64,000 nucleotides of DNA from Acidiflorens sp963847715 (GCA_963847715.1 CAWKAZ010000009.1:62001-126000), one strand, 5' to 3'. Shown: positions 17,599 to 28,015, counted from the stretch's first letter. Made by a program: numbers and translations. Notes: generated by a model from the sequence alone, not told the origin.

Positions 17599-17678
17599 AT
17601 TGGCAGAAAACCACAGTTCCCTCTCAATCTTCTTCAGTCTGCAGCCACCGCCCAAGGGGCGCTCGGGCTTGGTGGCAA

Positions 17679-20600
17679 TTAGGGCTTTACCTCTTTTCCT
17701 TGAGTCACCTCGAAACGTGATGGCTTCACGGTCACGGAGGCGTCGGGATTGTAATAGTCGTAGAGCAGTGACGGAGCGGTCTCTGCCTGCATCGCGAACC
17801 GAGGCCGGAACTGAAATGTAAACTCCGATCCACCGGCGCTCGGCCACATATACAGGATCACGCGGTCCGGTAATACGTCATAGCGATATACCGAGTTCTC
17901 GCCCTTGAGCGCGCGCTCTAGGCTCTCGCGATCGACATCCGCTCCCGGAGGCAGCCCGACCTCGCCGAGCATCATGCCGTAGCCACGGTATCCAATCCTT
18001 TCGGCTCGAACCCGGCATTCGATCTTGTCGTCAGTCGTCGCCTGCGTCGTCGAATAGGTAACTGTGAACTTCAAGGCGCTGCTCGTGTTTGGCTCTGATT
18101 TCGCAATCGTGCTCGCATCGTCCCGCCAGGCCACATATGAGTCCGCAACAAACTGAACACTGATCATGCCCTCGCTGGAGGTGGCCAACGCCAACTGATT
18201 GGAGCCGGTTTTGACGAATTCTGTAGCATCCACTTCGATCGGTGCGACCACCATCTGTCCGTCTGGCAAGTCGATCGCAGGGAAATCCTTATCGTTGACC
18301 CGCATGGACAGTTTGGCGCCCGATTCGCGGCCTCGCATCGCCACCATGCTCAACAGAGTCTTAAGCACGTGGACCGTCGTCTGGCCGCAGTACCACATGC
18401 CGTCTTTGTCTTCATTGCGCAATAAGAACAGCAACCCGTGGCTTATCAGTTCGCGGTCGGCACTGTCCGCGTCTCCTGAAGAAGTCAGCACACGTAACGC
18501 TAAAGCTGTGGATTCCAAACGGCCTGCGCGCCCCCAACCATAGAACGGCGTATTTCGCTCCAACGCCCAATAAGCTGCGCCGTCTTCATAGTGGACGTTC
18601 TTGCGCAGCCAGCCAAGCAGTCCAGCGAACTCCTGGTCGTTGCCAGCCGCTTTTGCCGCCAGTGCGTAGCTCGCAACGACGTACGGCTCGTCAATCAGAT
18701 CGCGATGCGTCGCCAAAAAGGCCAGCGCTTTCCCCCGACCAGAGCGGAGGTTCGACGTCTGCTCATCCTTCTCCCCGATGACGCTCAGCATCTCTGCAAC
18801 GTAGGCAGTCTGAAGAGTCGCTTGTTTGTCATTCTTGTCCCAATGACCGCGCCACGCCCCATCCGTGCCCTGCTGTCCCAATATCCACTTTTCAGCTTTC
18901 TGTATAACGTTGTCGTCTACCTGTATGAAACGTGCAGCGTGAAGCAGGAACTCCGCTGCATAAGCGGTGAGTGCAACGTCCGGGTCTCCGTGGCCCCAGT
19001 AGGTGAAGCCGCCTGATAGATCCTGATATCGCAGCAACCGCTCGTATCCGGCTACCAAGTAACGTTGCGCCTTCAACGCCACCGCCGGCTTTTTCTCCGA
19101 CGTGGCGTAAGCCTCGGTGATCAGCAGGCTCGGGTAGGTCGAGGAAATTGTCTGCTCTCCGCATCCGTGCGGCCTTTCCAAGCCGGCTTCAAGATTCTCG
19201 ACCACGTGGGCCAATAGATTCGGGTAGATCTTCAGTCTCGCTCTTACCGACCCGGGGATCGCATCTTCCGGCACTTGCAGTGTGAGAGATCCTTTCTTAT
19301 CCATCACACTTGTTGCCGTCACCGTTGTCGGGCGTCCAAACGGATGAACGTCAACGGGTTTCTGTGCCGCATCGCTGATCTCGGCGTTTGCCGCGCTCAC
19401 TTGTTGCTTGCCGTCAGTGACCACGTTCACGGCACGATAACGAAATACGGCGCGCGCTGCATCGCCAGCCTCAACTGTCACCGGCAACTCCGCGAGACCG
19501 AGCAACGTGAACCACTTCTCCGGCTTGATCGATGCTTTCAGCCTCTGCGCATGGTCAAGATAGTTTCGCAACACTAGCGGATACGCGATCTCATCGCCTT
19601 GGGTAAGGATCCGCGGCGGATCGTGCTCGACAAAGAACGGTTGGAATGCGCGCAAGTCCTTCTCTGCGCGGCCCAGTTCGCCATTCTTGGTGGAGGCTAT
19701 AGCTGTCAGCTTCCAAGTCGTAATATTGTCCGCCAGCTTGAAATTGAGCCGCGCTCTCCCTCGGCGGTCGGTCACCACTGTCGGCTCCCACAGCATCGTT
19801 TCGGGAAAATCCTGCCGCAAGCGTGGCGTGCTCATGGCTCCGGAGACCGCGCCGAAGCTCGCCCCCGGAGCCAGCTTCACCAGATTTGGGAGAGCCCGCA
19901 CAGAGCTGACCATCGATGAGGAACTGGTTTCGACCTGAAGAGGCGCGCCATCCACTTCGACCGTCTCCGTCGCTCGCCCCACCGAGAGTTGAAAGCTGAT
20001 TTCCGTCACGGCCTTTGCCTGCACTGGAACCGCGGTCACCCTCAGCGATTGAAACCCCTGAGACAAGCTCACTAACTGATAGGTTCCGGGCTTCAGATCC
20101 TTCAGTTCAAATCTGCCGTTATTGTCGGTCTGCGTAGAGAGTTTCTCGTCCGTCCCTTCCCGTCTCGCTTCCACCGTCGCATTCGCAATAACCGCCCCCG
20201 TCATATCTTCCACCGTGCCGGTGATCGCTCCCGTGTTCTGGGCCAAGTTCATTTCTGTCGGAGCTTTTATCGGCTTTTCGTCCTTCGCGCTCTGCTCCGA
20301 CACCAACACCGAATATCCCGCTACTTGGAAGTCGTCACTGGTGCCGGGTTGCTTATCCATTCCAGCACTCATCACCCGCACCTCTTTCCGGATCAGCGTC
20401 ACGGGCTCACCCAATCGTTCGCCGGAGATCTGCCTCTGCCGGATTTCGATCCGGTCGCCGTAGGCCGCCACGTTCTTGAAAACTACGTAGTAAGGTTCTC
20501 CCCACGGATCGCGCAACTCATCCAGGTTCACGCCGGCTTCGCGCAAGATGACTCTGAACTCCTCTTCGTTCTTGGGGTAGGTGCCACCAGCGTGCAGATG

Positions 20601-23600
20601 AGCCGTCAGCACCCGGTCAATGTGCTGCCGCGCCGTCACGAAATAATCCACTCTGTCTTCCCACACAACCGTTCCAGTCTCCTTCGCTTTCTTTCTAGCT
20701 GCATCCTGCTTTCTGGATTCATCCTCGCCATGGCTCGCAATTTGCGTGACGTAGTAAGAACCCGAAATCACGAATCTGGTTTCGTAAGAATTTCCCCAGG
20801 GATCGCGCAGAGCTTCGAAATCAACACCTCTCTTCAGCATTTCAGCTTGCAGAGTTTTGCGATCCCGGATGAAATGCCCTTCTCTGTCCCCAACTTCCCG
20901 CGTAGTCTGTCCGAGGAGATTGCCGTAATAAAGGAAGAATTTGCGTTCGGTCTCGCGCGCAGTGAAATCGTCGGTCGTGCCAAACTGCTTATCCGGCCCG
21001 GCTGAAATCACTTTGAAGAAATGACTTGCATCCGCGAAACGAAGCTCATATCTGTAAGGCGTGCCCCAGGGATCGCGCAAGCTCGGAACATCCACTCCAT
21101 ACTCCGCGCCCAAAACTACAAGTTCTGCTTCGCTACGCGGAAGCTTGCCGCGTTCATTCCATTCCCGAAGACCTCGTTCGAGTGTCTCGAATTGCTTGCT
21201 CACGATCTTCGAAAACACTTCTGCTGCGGAACGATCGGGGGTATCGCTTAGCAGTTCCGGCGCGTCGCGATTTCCGGAGCGCAAGATATACTCCGCCACC
21301 AGGTCCAGGTCTTGTGGCACAGGTTCGTTCAGATCAACCCGGTCGAGATCGTCGCGGGAGACGCCGCTAAAGCCAGTATTATTGTCCGTGGACCAGAGCG
21401 ACCAGCGCCACCAACTCCATTCAGAACGTTGTCCAAAATCGCTGTCTGTTTGGGCACGCTCTTCCACCGCGGTGTCCACAATCTTTACTCCAACCACGCT
21501 CTCTGCCCCGGTTGTGTCGGGCTGCCGCACCGCAAATTGCGCCCTCGCGTTTTCGCCTGGCCGGTGTTCATCTTTATCAAGGTCGACCGCAACCGCAAGT
21601 TGTCTGTTCTTTGGATACAAGACTGTACTTGAACCTTCAAACAAGCTGTACGGAGTCGCCTCTTGCTCCAGCGAGTATCCTACGATCGTGACCTCGTCGC
21701 TAAAGCGCTCATCGTACGGAAACACTAAATGCGCTTGCCCGTTCCGCAATCGCGCTTGTTGCGTTGCCAGCACTGCGCCCTCTCGCAGCGCTTCCACAAC
21801 AACACGCAGATTGGGTTGCGTACTTCGCAGAGTCACTTCGATGGGGTCGCCTTTTTTGTGAATCGCGTGCGCTGTTGCGACCTCCAGAATCCCGAGATCT
21901 TGCTGGTACACCCTCTCCACACCTCTCCCCGCCATGCCTTTCTGGTCAAACGCCTCAGCCATGAGCGAGTTGTCGCTATCTGCGGCGATCTTCAGTTGCT
22001 CCACCTTCGCCAATCCGTACTTATTGGTCTCCACCGCGCGTAGCGGATGTTTAGTTGACTGCTCTTCGTCATCGTCAAACGAACTCAGGCGCACTTTGCA
22101 GTGTGCCGGCGTACCATCCGCATAAAAAGTCGAAATGTAATATGAGGGCGGAAGCTTTCCGCTCGTAGCGCCTTCTTCAATCACATAGACGTGAATCGGA
22201 TCGCGAGTCACTCGAATCGAAAACCGTCTTTGTTCCGTGCGACCCGTGGTTAGATCAGTCACGTACGCGGCTAAGTCGATATCTCGGAATTTTGTGTAGT
22301 CGTTCTGGTCGGCTAGATCCTTGTGGTCTTGACTCAGGTCGAATCGCGCCGTGAAGCGGCCATCCCGATCCAGATCCCCACTCTGAACCCGCCCTTCCTT
22401 CATTTCCCACTGCTGCTTGCGGAAGTTCCAATTTCTCTCCTCTTCTTCGGCTACTCGAATTTTGCCATGCATTACCGGCTTGCCGAATAGATACTCCGCA
22501 GAGATCGCCACTTCCGCATTCTGCGTAGGCAGGTAGTATCCGCGATCCGGTTTCGCGGCGACTCTGAAATTCGGCAAATCGTAGCGGTAGATATGGACGG
22601 ACTTAGTGATGCTCCCACGTCTCTCATCATCTCCGTCTGTGCTGGCTCCGGCTCGTATCTGGTAGTTTCCCTGCAGAATATTGGCCGGGATCGACCAATC
22701 CAAGTGCGCCACGCCGAAAGCATCGGTTGTAACACTCTGCCGTGAAACCAACGTGTTTTCTTCATCGACGACTCGCACGTCCAGCAGCTCTTTCTCCACG
22801 GCTTTTCGCTTCGAATCGAACCTCAACATGCGTGCGTGCAGCGTCTGGCCAGGCTGATAAATATCTTTGTCGGTATCGAGGAGCAGATAATTTGCTGCAC
22901 GGAAATAGACGTCGTGTTCTACCGACCGAGAGATCATGCCATGCAGCGCATGCACATCAAGTTGTCCGGAGTCAGCATGAACTGCGTTTGGGATAAGGAA
23001 CTGCAAAGTGCCGTTTCCTTCAGAATTGGTAATAGCCGCGGCACTGAGATTCTGCTCGCCTTCATCGGCATCCCAAGTAAGTTTGCCTTGAAGCCGAACC
23101 CCACGCAGGGGCGCGCCGCCGTCAGCCTTCACGTGAACCGGCACCTGATACCAGCGGCCTTCTGCGGCTACGCGCCCAGCCGCTGCGGTCAAAATAAACG
23201 ACTTTGTTATCTCGGCACGCAACGCTTCTATCCCAGAAGCAAGGACCTCTTCATCATTTGTACGCACCTCGTACTTCAGGCGTAGCCAGTGCAACTCATC
23301 CATTTCTTGAGCTGGCACATTGTCGAATAGCTTCGGTAAATTAACGATGAGTTGTCTCTGTTTGGGACCCAGCTCTACGTCGCTGGCGAGTACTGCACGG
23401 ACTATATCCTCAGGATTGAGCAACTCAACCCTTACCCGGACTGATCGGGGCTTGCCCACCGGATGTATCAGTGGCAGTGTGAGCTTAATGGCCTCTTTGG
23501 CCACCTGAAGCCGTATGCGCGGAGCACCAGAAGAGGAGGAAGCCTGCTCACTCAACAGGGGAGCGGCCAAGTTGAAAGAAGCGGCCAACAGGATTGCGAA

Positions 23601-23636
23601 GCATGCACAAACGCGGACCAAGCGAAAAGGACTCAT
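17679..23636 (-). CDS. Giant alpha-2-macroglobulin family protein with inserted pseudopilin-like and carboxypeptidase-regulatory-like segments
   Basis: A 1985-residue exported protein (N-terminal signal near 1-30, no clear lipobox). It has A2M features: an MG2-type start (DTDKDIYQPGQTLHARML, about 255), a bait-region/complement-type middle (PETMLWEPTVVTDRRGRARL), and the thioester motif GCGEQ with Cys1492 and Gln1495, followed by the alpha-helical thioester domain and receptor-binding-like end. The thioester lets such proteins trap attacking proteases covalently. Unusual inserts: three repeats with LRDPWGxxY, two of them with AGxDKxxGTxDDF (about 850-1100), which resemble the C-terminal loop of GspG pseudopilins, and a carboxypeptidase-regulatory-like beta domain (about 1133-1215). 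No pbpC partner is adjacent; the gene follows the RNA repair operon. Confidence 0.9.
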   Translation of the reverse strand: MSPFRLVRVCACFAILLAASFNLAAPLLSEQASSSSGAPRIRLQVAKEAIKLTLPLIHPVGKPRSVRVRVELLNPEDIVRAVLASDVELGPKQRQLIVNLPKLFDNVPAQEMDELHWLRLKYEVRTNDEEVLASGIEALRAEITKSFILTAAAGRVAAEGRWYQVPVHVKADGGAPLRGVRLQGKLTWDADEGEQNLSAAAITNSEGNGTLQFLIPNAVHADSGQLDVHALHGMISRSVEHDVYFRAANYLLLDTDKDIYQPGQTLHARMLRFDSKRKAVEKELLDVRVVDEENTLVSRQSVTTDAFGVAHLDWSIPANILQGNYQIRAGASTDGDDERRGSITKSVHIYRYDLPNFRVAAKPDRGYYLPTQNAEVAISAEYLFGKPVMHGKIRVAEEEERNWNFRKQQWEMKEGRVQSGDLDRDGRFTARFDLSQDHKDLADQNDYTKFRDIDLAAYVTDLTTGRTEQRRFSIRVTRDPIHVYVIEEGATSGKLPPSYYISTFYADGTPAHCKVRLSSFDDDEEQSTKHPLRAVETNKYGLAKVEQLKIAADSDNSLMAEAFDQKGMAGRGVERVYQQDLGILEVATAHAIHKKGDPIEVTLRSTQPNLRVVVEALREGAVLATQQARLRNGQAHLVFPYDERFSDEVTIVGYSLEQEATPYSLFEGSSTVLYPKNRQLAVAVDLDKDEHRPGENARAQFAVRQPDTTGAESVVGVKIVDTAVEERAQTDSDFGQRSEWSWWRWSLWSTDNNTGFSGVSRDDLDRVDLNEPVPQDLDLVAEYILRSGNRDAPELLSDTPDRSAAEVFSKIVSKQFETLERGLREWNERGKLPRSEAELVVLGAEYGVDVPSLRDPWGTPYRYELRFADASHFFKVISAGPDKQFGTTDDFTARETERKFFLYYGNLLGQTTREVGDREGHFIRDRKTLQAEMLKRGVDFEALRDPWGNSYETRFVISGSYYVTQIASHGEDESRKQDAARKKAKETGTVVWEDRVDYFVTARQHIDRVLTAHLHAGGTYPKNEEEFRVILREAGVNLDELRDPWGEPYYVVFKNVAAYGDRIEIRQRQISGERLGEPVTLIRKEVRVMSAGMDKQPGTSDDFQVAGYSVLVSEQSAKDEKPIKAPTEMNLAQNTGAITGTVEDMTGAVIANATVEARREGTDEKLSTQTDNNGRFELKDLKPGTYQLVSLSQGFQSLRVTAVPVQAKAVTEISFQLSVGRATETVEVDGAPLQVETSSSSMVSSVRALPNLVKLAPGASFGAVSGAMSTPRLRQDFPETMLWEPTVVTDRRGRARLNFKLADNITTWKLTAIASTKNGELGRAEKDLRAFQPFFVEHDPPRILTQGDEIAYPLVLRNYLDHAQRLKASIKPEKWFTLLGLAELPVTVEAGDAARAVFRYRAVNVVTDGKQQVSAANAEISDAAQKPVDVHPFGRPTTVTATSVMDKKGSLTLQVPEDAIPGSVRARLKIYPNLLAHVVENLEAGLERPHGCGEQTISSTYPSLLITEAYATSEKKPAVALKAQRYLVAGYERLLRYQDLSGGFTYWGHGDPDVALTAYAAEFLLHAARFIQVDDNVIQKAEKWILGQQGTDGAWRGHWDKNDKQATLQTAYVAEMLSVIGEKDEQTSNLRSGRGKALAFLATHRDLIDEPYVVASYALAAKAAGNDQEFAGLLGWLRKNVHYEDGAAYWALERNTPFYGWGRAGRLESTALALRVLTSSGDADSADRELISHGLLFLLRNEDKDGMWYCGQTTVHVLKTLLSMVAMRGRESGAKLSMRVNDKDFPAIDLPDGQMVVAPIEVDATEFVKTGSNQLALATSSEGMISVQFVADSYVAWRDDASTIAKSEPNTSSALKFTVTYSTTQATTDDKIECRVRAERIGYRGYGMMLGEVGLPPGADVDRESLERALKGENSVYRYDVLPDRVILYMWPSAGGSEFTFQFRPRFAMQAETAPSLLYDYYNPDASVTVKPSRFEVTQGKEVKP

Positions 23637-23718
23637 CGACGCCCTCAGCTCAAGTTAGACAACTCGCCGAATGCTAGCATGAGCCCGCACCCAACAGTAA
23701 TCGGCCTCGAAACGGCAT

Positions 23719-26274
23719 CTACAGCCTAGGATCGACGGGCTCGCTTTCGAGTGCCAGCACGCCAAACACGCACTCGTGAACTCGACGTAATGGCTCTTTT
23801 TGGACAAACCGCTCCAGAGCTTCCAATCCTAAAGAGAACTCTCGCAGAGCCAGGGACCGCTTCGCACCCAGCCCGCGACTCTTGAGACGCTGCAAGTTTT
23901 CGGGCAGCGTGTACTCTGGCCCGTAGATAATCCGGAGGTATTCTCGCCCACGGACTTTCACAGCGGGTTGCACCATCCCTTTCCGGCCCTTGGTTACGAA
24001 CTCCAGCGGCTTGACTACCATTCCCTCGCCACCAGTTGCAGTCAGTTCTTCCCACCACTTGATGCCCTTCTCCTGGTCAGCTGGCTCGGTAAGGTCCACT
24101 GCTTGGAACGGTGTCGCAAGCAGCAACTCAGGATCAGCCTTGCAGATCCCGGCAAGGGTCTCCATGTGCCAGACGTGGTCTTTGGCGCTGTGAACAACTC
24201 CTTCGCTGGCAAGGATATGGAACGGCGCTAGCTTCAGATCGGCGAGAGAATGCACCGTCCAGCAGTAGCGCCGGTATGCCTCAACATAGAGATCAGCTGC
24301 ATTTTTCCGTTGACGATATTGGTCAACCAGCGATGCGACTTCAGAATTGCTCGCTGCGGCCGTCAGTGCCGCTATTGCTGCCGGAAGGGCTGCTCGTGCG
24401 GCTGCGCCAGTCGGGGCGTATTGCAGTCGTAACAATTCCTGTGCTTTGGCTGACCACGGCATTAACTCGCAATCCAGACACACCCAGTCTGTCTTAAGAC
24501 TTTCCCAAATGCCTGCCGCCTCTACCGCTTTTCTAACCCGGTCCAGGAACTGCACTTCCAGCGGGACGTCATTGAAGAATCGCCGCCCGGTTCGCGTGTA
24601 GCAGACTCCGGTCTCTCCTTCCATGATTCCAAAGCGTGTGCGTGCCGCGTCTGCGTCGCGGCAGACCACGACTACTGCCCGCGATCCCATGTGCTTCTGC
24701 TCGCAGACGACTTTGTGTACACCTTCGTGAAGAAAGTAGGCAAACGCCTCTTCGGGATGCTCAAGCAGGCCGTCGCGCTTACTCGTCTCGCACGGAGACA
24801 TCGTCGGCGGGAGATAAATCAGCCACTTCGGATTCGCAGCCCACCGGCTCATCACTTCAAGAGCTGTGGTCGCGTTCTCTTCGCGGATGGTCACGCTGCG
24901 ATGCAGTCGGGTCTCAATGATGCGCTTGCCAATCACATCCTCGATGTCGAGCAGGTCATCGAGTTGTTGCTGCGCGGTGAGTGCAGGAGCGGACTCCTCC
25001 TCAGCCAAGAAAGGTTTGGCAGACTTGTAATAAGTTTGCTGTGCCGGAACCGAAACCAGCTCTTTCTCCGGATACCGAAGAGCTGTCAACTTCCCGCCAA
25101 AGACGCAGCCAGTGTCAATATTGATGGTGCGGTTCAGCCATTCCGGTTCCGCGACCGGCGTGTGGCCATAAACCACCAGCGCCTTGCCTCGATATTCTGC
25201 CGCCCAGTTGTAGCGGACAGGAAGGCCGTACTCATCGGTCTCGCCCGTTGTTTCTCCGTAGAGGGCAAAGTCACGCACCTTACCCGAGCCACGTCCCTGC
25301 ATCTCTTCTTTCATGCCGGCGTGCGCGACAACGAGTTTGCCATCGTCGAACAGGTAGTGACTAACCATGTCATCGAGAAACTTGATTACGGCTTGCTTGA
25401 ATTCAGGAGTCTCCCGATCGAGCTGTTCAATGGAGTCCGCCAAACCGTGGGTTAGCTGCACATCGCGGCCCTTGAGCTTCCGCATCAGTTTCATGTCGTG
25501 GTTTCCCGGAACGCAGAACGCCGTCCCGTCCTCCACCATATTCATGACGAGCCGCAACACTTCGGGAATCTTGGGCCCGCGGTCAACAAGGTCACCAACG
25601 AAAATTGCTCTGCGTCCGTCTGGCGGAATCGCTTTCGGGCCAGCTGGGTAGCTTTCGATCCGGTAACCAAGCTGAACGAACAGGGCAGCCAATTCCTCAT
25701 AGCAACCATGCACGTCCCCGATGATGTCGAAAGGTCCATTCTCGTGTTTCAGATTGTTCCAGAGCGGCTGTCGCGTGATCGCGACGGACGAGACCTCTTC
25801 CGAGGTCGAGAGGACGAAGACATGCCGAAACCCTTCGCGTTCGAGTCCTCGAATCGAACGCCGCAATTGTTGCGATTGGTTTCGTACAACGTGGGGACCG
25901 AACTGACGGTCGGGCCGATTCCGATTACGCTCGTGACACAGCTTTTCGGGTAAGTTCAAAACGATGGCAACGGGTAACACATGGAACTCGCGAGCAAGGG
26001 CGACGAGTGGCTTACGTCCCTCGGGCTGGACGTTCGTCGCGTCGACCACCGTCAGGCGGCCACCGGCAAGCCTCTTGCGAGCTATATAATGCAGAACATC
26101 GAACGCATCATTCGTGGCTTCTTGGGAATTCTCGTCGTCCGAAACACGTCCGCGGCAGAAGTCAGAAGAGAGGACTTCGGTTGGCTTGAAGTGAGCCCGA
26201 GCGAAGCTTGACTTCCCGCAACCGGAAGGGCCGATCAGTACGACCAGGGAGAGTTCGGGGATGGTGATGTTCAC
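23719..26274 (-). CDS. pnkp: Polynucleotide kinase-phosphatase-ligase of bacterial RNA repair
   Basis: An 851-residue three-domain enzyme with the same order and size as Clostridium thermocellum Pnkp. The kinase has P-loop GPSGCGKS (15-22). The calcineurin-like 2',3'-phosphatase has DVHG (187-190), GDLVDRG (227-233), GNHD (257-260), H318 and H371. The C-terminal adenylyltransferase/ligase has KHMGSRA (527-533; K527 the predicted AMP-linked lysine). Known role: healing the 5'-OH and 2',3'-cyclic phosphate ends of cut RNA such as tRNA, then sealing with Hen1. It starts at GTG and overlaps the upstream nucleotidyltransferase stop by 4 bp. It is the last of the four coupled genes before the A2M gene. 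Confidence 0.95.
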   Translation of the reverse strand: MNITIPELSLVVLIGPSGCGKSSFARAHFKPTEVLSSDFCRGRVSDDENSQEATNDAFDVLHYIARKRLAGGRLTVVDATNVQPEGRKPLVALAREFHVLPVAIVLNLPEKLCHERNRNRPDRQFGPHVVRNQSQQLRRSIRGLEREGFRHVFVLSTSEEVSSVAITRQPLWNNLKHENGPFDIIGDVHGCYEELAALFVQLGYRIESYPAGPKAIPPDGRRAIFVGDLVDRGPKIPEVLRLVMNMVEDGTAFCVPGNHDMKLMRKLKGRDVQLTHGLADSIEQLDRETPEFKQAVIKFLDDMVSHYLFDDGKLVVAHAGMKEEMQGRGSGKVRDFALYGETTGETDEYGLPVRYNWAAEYRGKALVVYGHTPVAEPEWLNRTINIDTGCVFGGKLTALRYPEKELVSVPAQQTYYKSAKPFLAEEESAPALTAQQQLDDLLDIEDVIGKRIIETRLHRSVTIREENATTALEVMSRWAANPKWLIYLPPTMSPCETSKRDGLLEHPEEAFAYFLHEGVHKVVCEQKHMGSRAVVVVCRDADAARTRFGIMEGETGVCYTRTGRRFFNDVPLEVQFLDRVRKAVEAAGIWESLKTDWVCLDCELMPWSAKAQELLRLQYAPTGAAARAALPAAIAALTAAASNSEVASLVDQYRQRKNAADLYVEAYRRYCWTVHSLADLKLAPFHILASEGVVHSAKDHVWHMETLAGICKADPELLLATPFQAVDLTEPADQEKGIKWWEELTATGGEGMVVKPLEFVTKGRKGMVQPAVKVRGREYLRIIYGPEYTLPENLQRLKSRGLGAKRSLALREFSLGLEALERFVQKEPLRRVHECVFGVLALESEPVDPRL

Positions 26275-27068
26275 AGAGAGATCTCCCGATCTTTCGAGAC
26301 CAATGTGACAGCCCTCTCGACGCCTACGGTTCGTAAGCGAACTCGAACCAGCAGCTCGTTCAACGCGGCTCTCGCAGTTTGAGACTCGGGAAGAGACGTC
26401 GTACTCGCCTCTTCCTCAAGTCTTTTGCGTATCTGATCGTACTCACTGGCATAGAACGAAGTTTCAGCCGCATCCAAGGTCTGGTGTTCGGCACCTCGCG
26501 TCTTCCGCTCAATCAACTCCGGTAGGTAGGCCAGTTTGTACTGCTCGTTCAGGATATTCAAGTTTGCTTCCACAATTCCTGTCCGCATCAGATGGATTCC
26601 CGTCAGGAGCACGCGAAAGACATATAGCAAGGGCTTCAACCTCGGCGGGTTTTCTTTTTGAAACAGCCGCCATTGATTCTCGGCAAACCCAAAATAATGA
26701 TGCGCGTGATGGCGGGTGATGCAGCCCTTCGCGATCGATTTCAATTCTTCGTGCTCTGCTGTTGTATGCACCACGAGTGGAGAGTACAACTGCTCAAGGA
26801 CGTATCCGTTCGATTTCAAAAGCAGTCCAAAGAATTTGTGGATATCATGCGTTACCAGATCGAGGTCGATAGGGTCTTTCTTCGAGACCTCCACGGTGTC
26901 ACGGACTGAGGCCAGCCCAAGCACTTCGTCCGCGGGCAGGATATGAACACCCCTGAGGTCATAGTCCGAATCAGGCGATGGAAACCCGTAGAGATGCGCT
27001 CCGCTGATCGTTGCGAATAGAAGCGGATACGGGTGTTCCTTGACCGCCAGCAGCAACTGTTCGTTCAC
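26271..27068 (-). CDS. Pol-beta-type nucleotidyltransferase (COG3541-like), RNA repair operon
   Basis: A 265-residue protein with the nucleotidyltransferase signature near its start: SGAHLYGF (22-29) then SDYDLRG with the DxD metal pair D35 and D37. This matches the predicted nucleotidyltransferase family COG3541. The rest is helical and may bind substrate. It starts at GTG and overlaps both neighbours by 4 bp (pnkp downstream, second nucleotidyltransferase upstream), so it is translated with them. Its reaction is unknown; options include adding nucleotides to damaged RNA ends or modifying a protein. The RNA role is inferred from position. Confidence 0.82.
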   Translation of the reverse strand: MNEQLLLAVKEHPYPLLFATISGAHLYGFPSPDSDYDLRGVHILPADEVLGLASVRDTVEVSKKDPIDLDLVTHDIHKFFGLLLKSNGYVLEQLYSPLVVHTTAEHEELKSIAKGCITRHHAHHYFGFAENQWRLFQKENPPRLKPLLYVFRVLLTGIHLMRTGIVEANLNILNEQYKLAYLPELIERKTRGAEHQTLDAAETSFYASEYDQIRKRLEEEASTTSLPESQTARAALNELLVRVRLRTVGVERAVTLVSKDREISL

Positions 27069-28015
27069 GCGCGTGCACCCCCGACGGTCGAGCGGCGCGC
27101 TTTTATGAGCAAACTATTCGCCGCGGCGTAATTGGGCTCGTCGGGCAACTTGGTCGAGCGAAACACCTCCTCAAACTCTCGATGCAGTGCGAGTCTCCAG
27201 TTGTTCACTTCATCCCACTTCATTTGTCCGTCACGGATGGAAAGCAACGTGTCACGGCGCTCCGTAATCTGCACCGGAACGTACCCGTCTCTGAGTATCG
27301 TCACACCCTCTAGCAACAGCCGGATCAGATGCATTGCGTGTTTCCACTTGATCTGACCGGAGGTACGCAAATCTTGCTCCAGCTTCTTGAATTGCGACAC
27401 CACGTAACCGTTGTAGGTCTGATAAACCAATTTCGAGAGGAAAATCTCTCGGCTCGCTAGCAACTCATCGGCAATCGGCGTCCGTTTTTCAATAATCGGC
27501 GTGTAGAGGCACTCCAGAATGTTTGGATTGGCCTTAAGAGCCAGAACCATGAATTTTTTCAATTCCCAGTAACACTCTTCGCTCTCTCTGCTTTCGAGTT
27601 GTTCGGGCACGCCGTACAAAGACCACTCCAGTTCCGCGGGAGCGAGGTAGATGCCTCGCCGGTCCACGTCGGAACTGTCCCGATCCAAACCGTAGGCCTG
27701 GGACCCGACCACGCACTTATAGATCACGTTTTCGTAGAGGTCGTACTCTGCCAACACGTGGGCGGGATCCCCGAGCGGTCCTGACTTTACCTGCTTCAGT
27801 ATCGAGAATTCATGGCGACGCACGCTGAACTCGACTCCATCCGTCACCCTTGCACGATAGGAGTGGCCTCCGTCATCCGGCGGGCGCACGATCTCCGCTA
27901 CCGAGCCACGGGGGTACTCTGTCTGCGAAGCATGGACGAAAACATCTGTTCGCAAAACAATCTGGGTTCCTATGGGAACAATCAAGCGAAGAGTCGATCT
28001 TGAGCTTTCAACCAA
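27065..28015 (-). CDS. Pol-beta-type nucleotidyltransferase with N-terminal small beta domain, RNA repair operon
   Basis: A 316-residue protein. Residues 1-75 look like a small SH3/KOW-like beta barrel (VPIGTQIVLRTDVF ... YRARVTDGVEFSV). Then comes the nucleotidyltransferase core GSQAYGL (104-110) with SDVDRRG (D116 and D118 the metal pair). It is related to its neighbour but not a close copy. It starts at TTG, overlaps hen1 by 8 bp, and its end overlaps the next gene by 4 bp. The extra domain could bind RNA. The activity is not known; linkage to Hen1 and Pnkp suggests a step in end repair or control of the response (inference). Confidence 0.82.
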   Translation of the reverse strand: MVESSRSTLRLIVPIGTQIVLRTDVFVHASQTEYPRGSVAEIVRPPDDGGHSYRARVTDGVEFSVRRHEFSILKQVKSGPLGDPAHVLAEYDLYENVIYKCVVGSQAYGLDRDSSDVDRRGIYLAPAELEWSLYGVPEQLESRESEECYWELKKFMVLALKANPNILECLYTPIIEKRTPIADELLASREIFLSKLVYQTYNGYVVSQFKKLEQDLRTSGQIKWKHAMHLIRLLLEGVTILRDGYVPVQITERRDTLLSIRDGQMKWDEVNNWRLALHREFEEVFRSTKLPDEPNYAAANSLLIKARRSTVGGARA

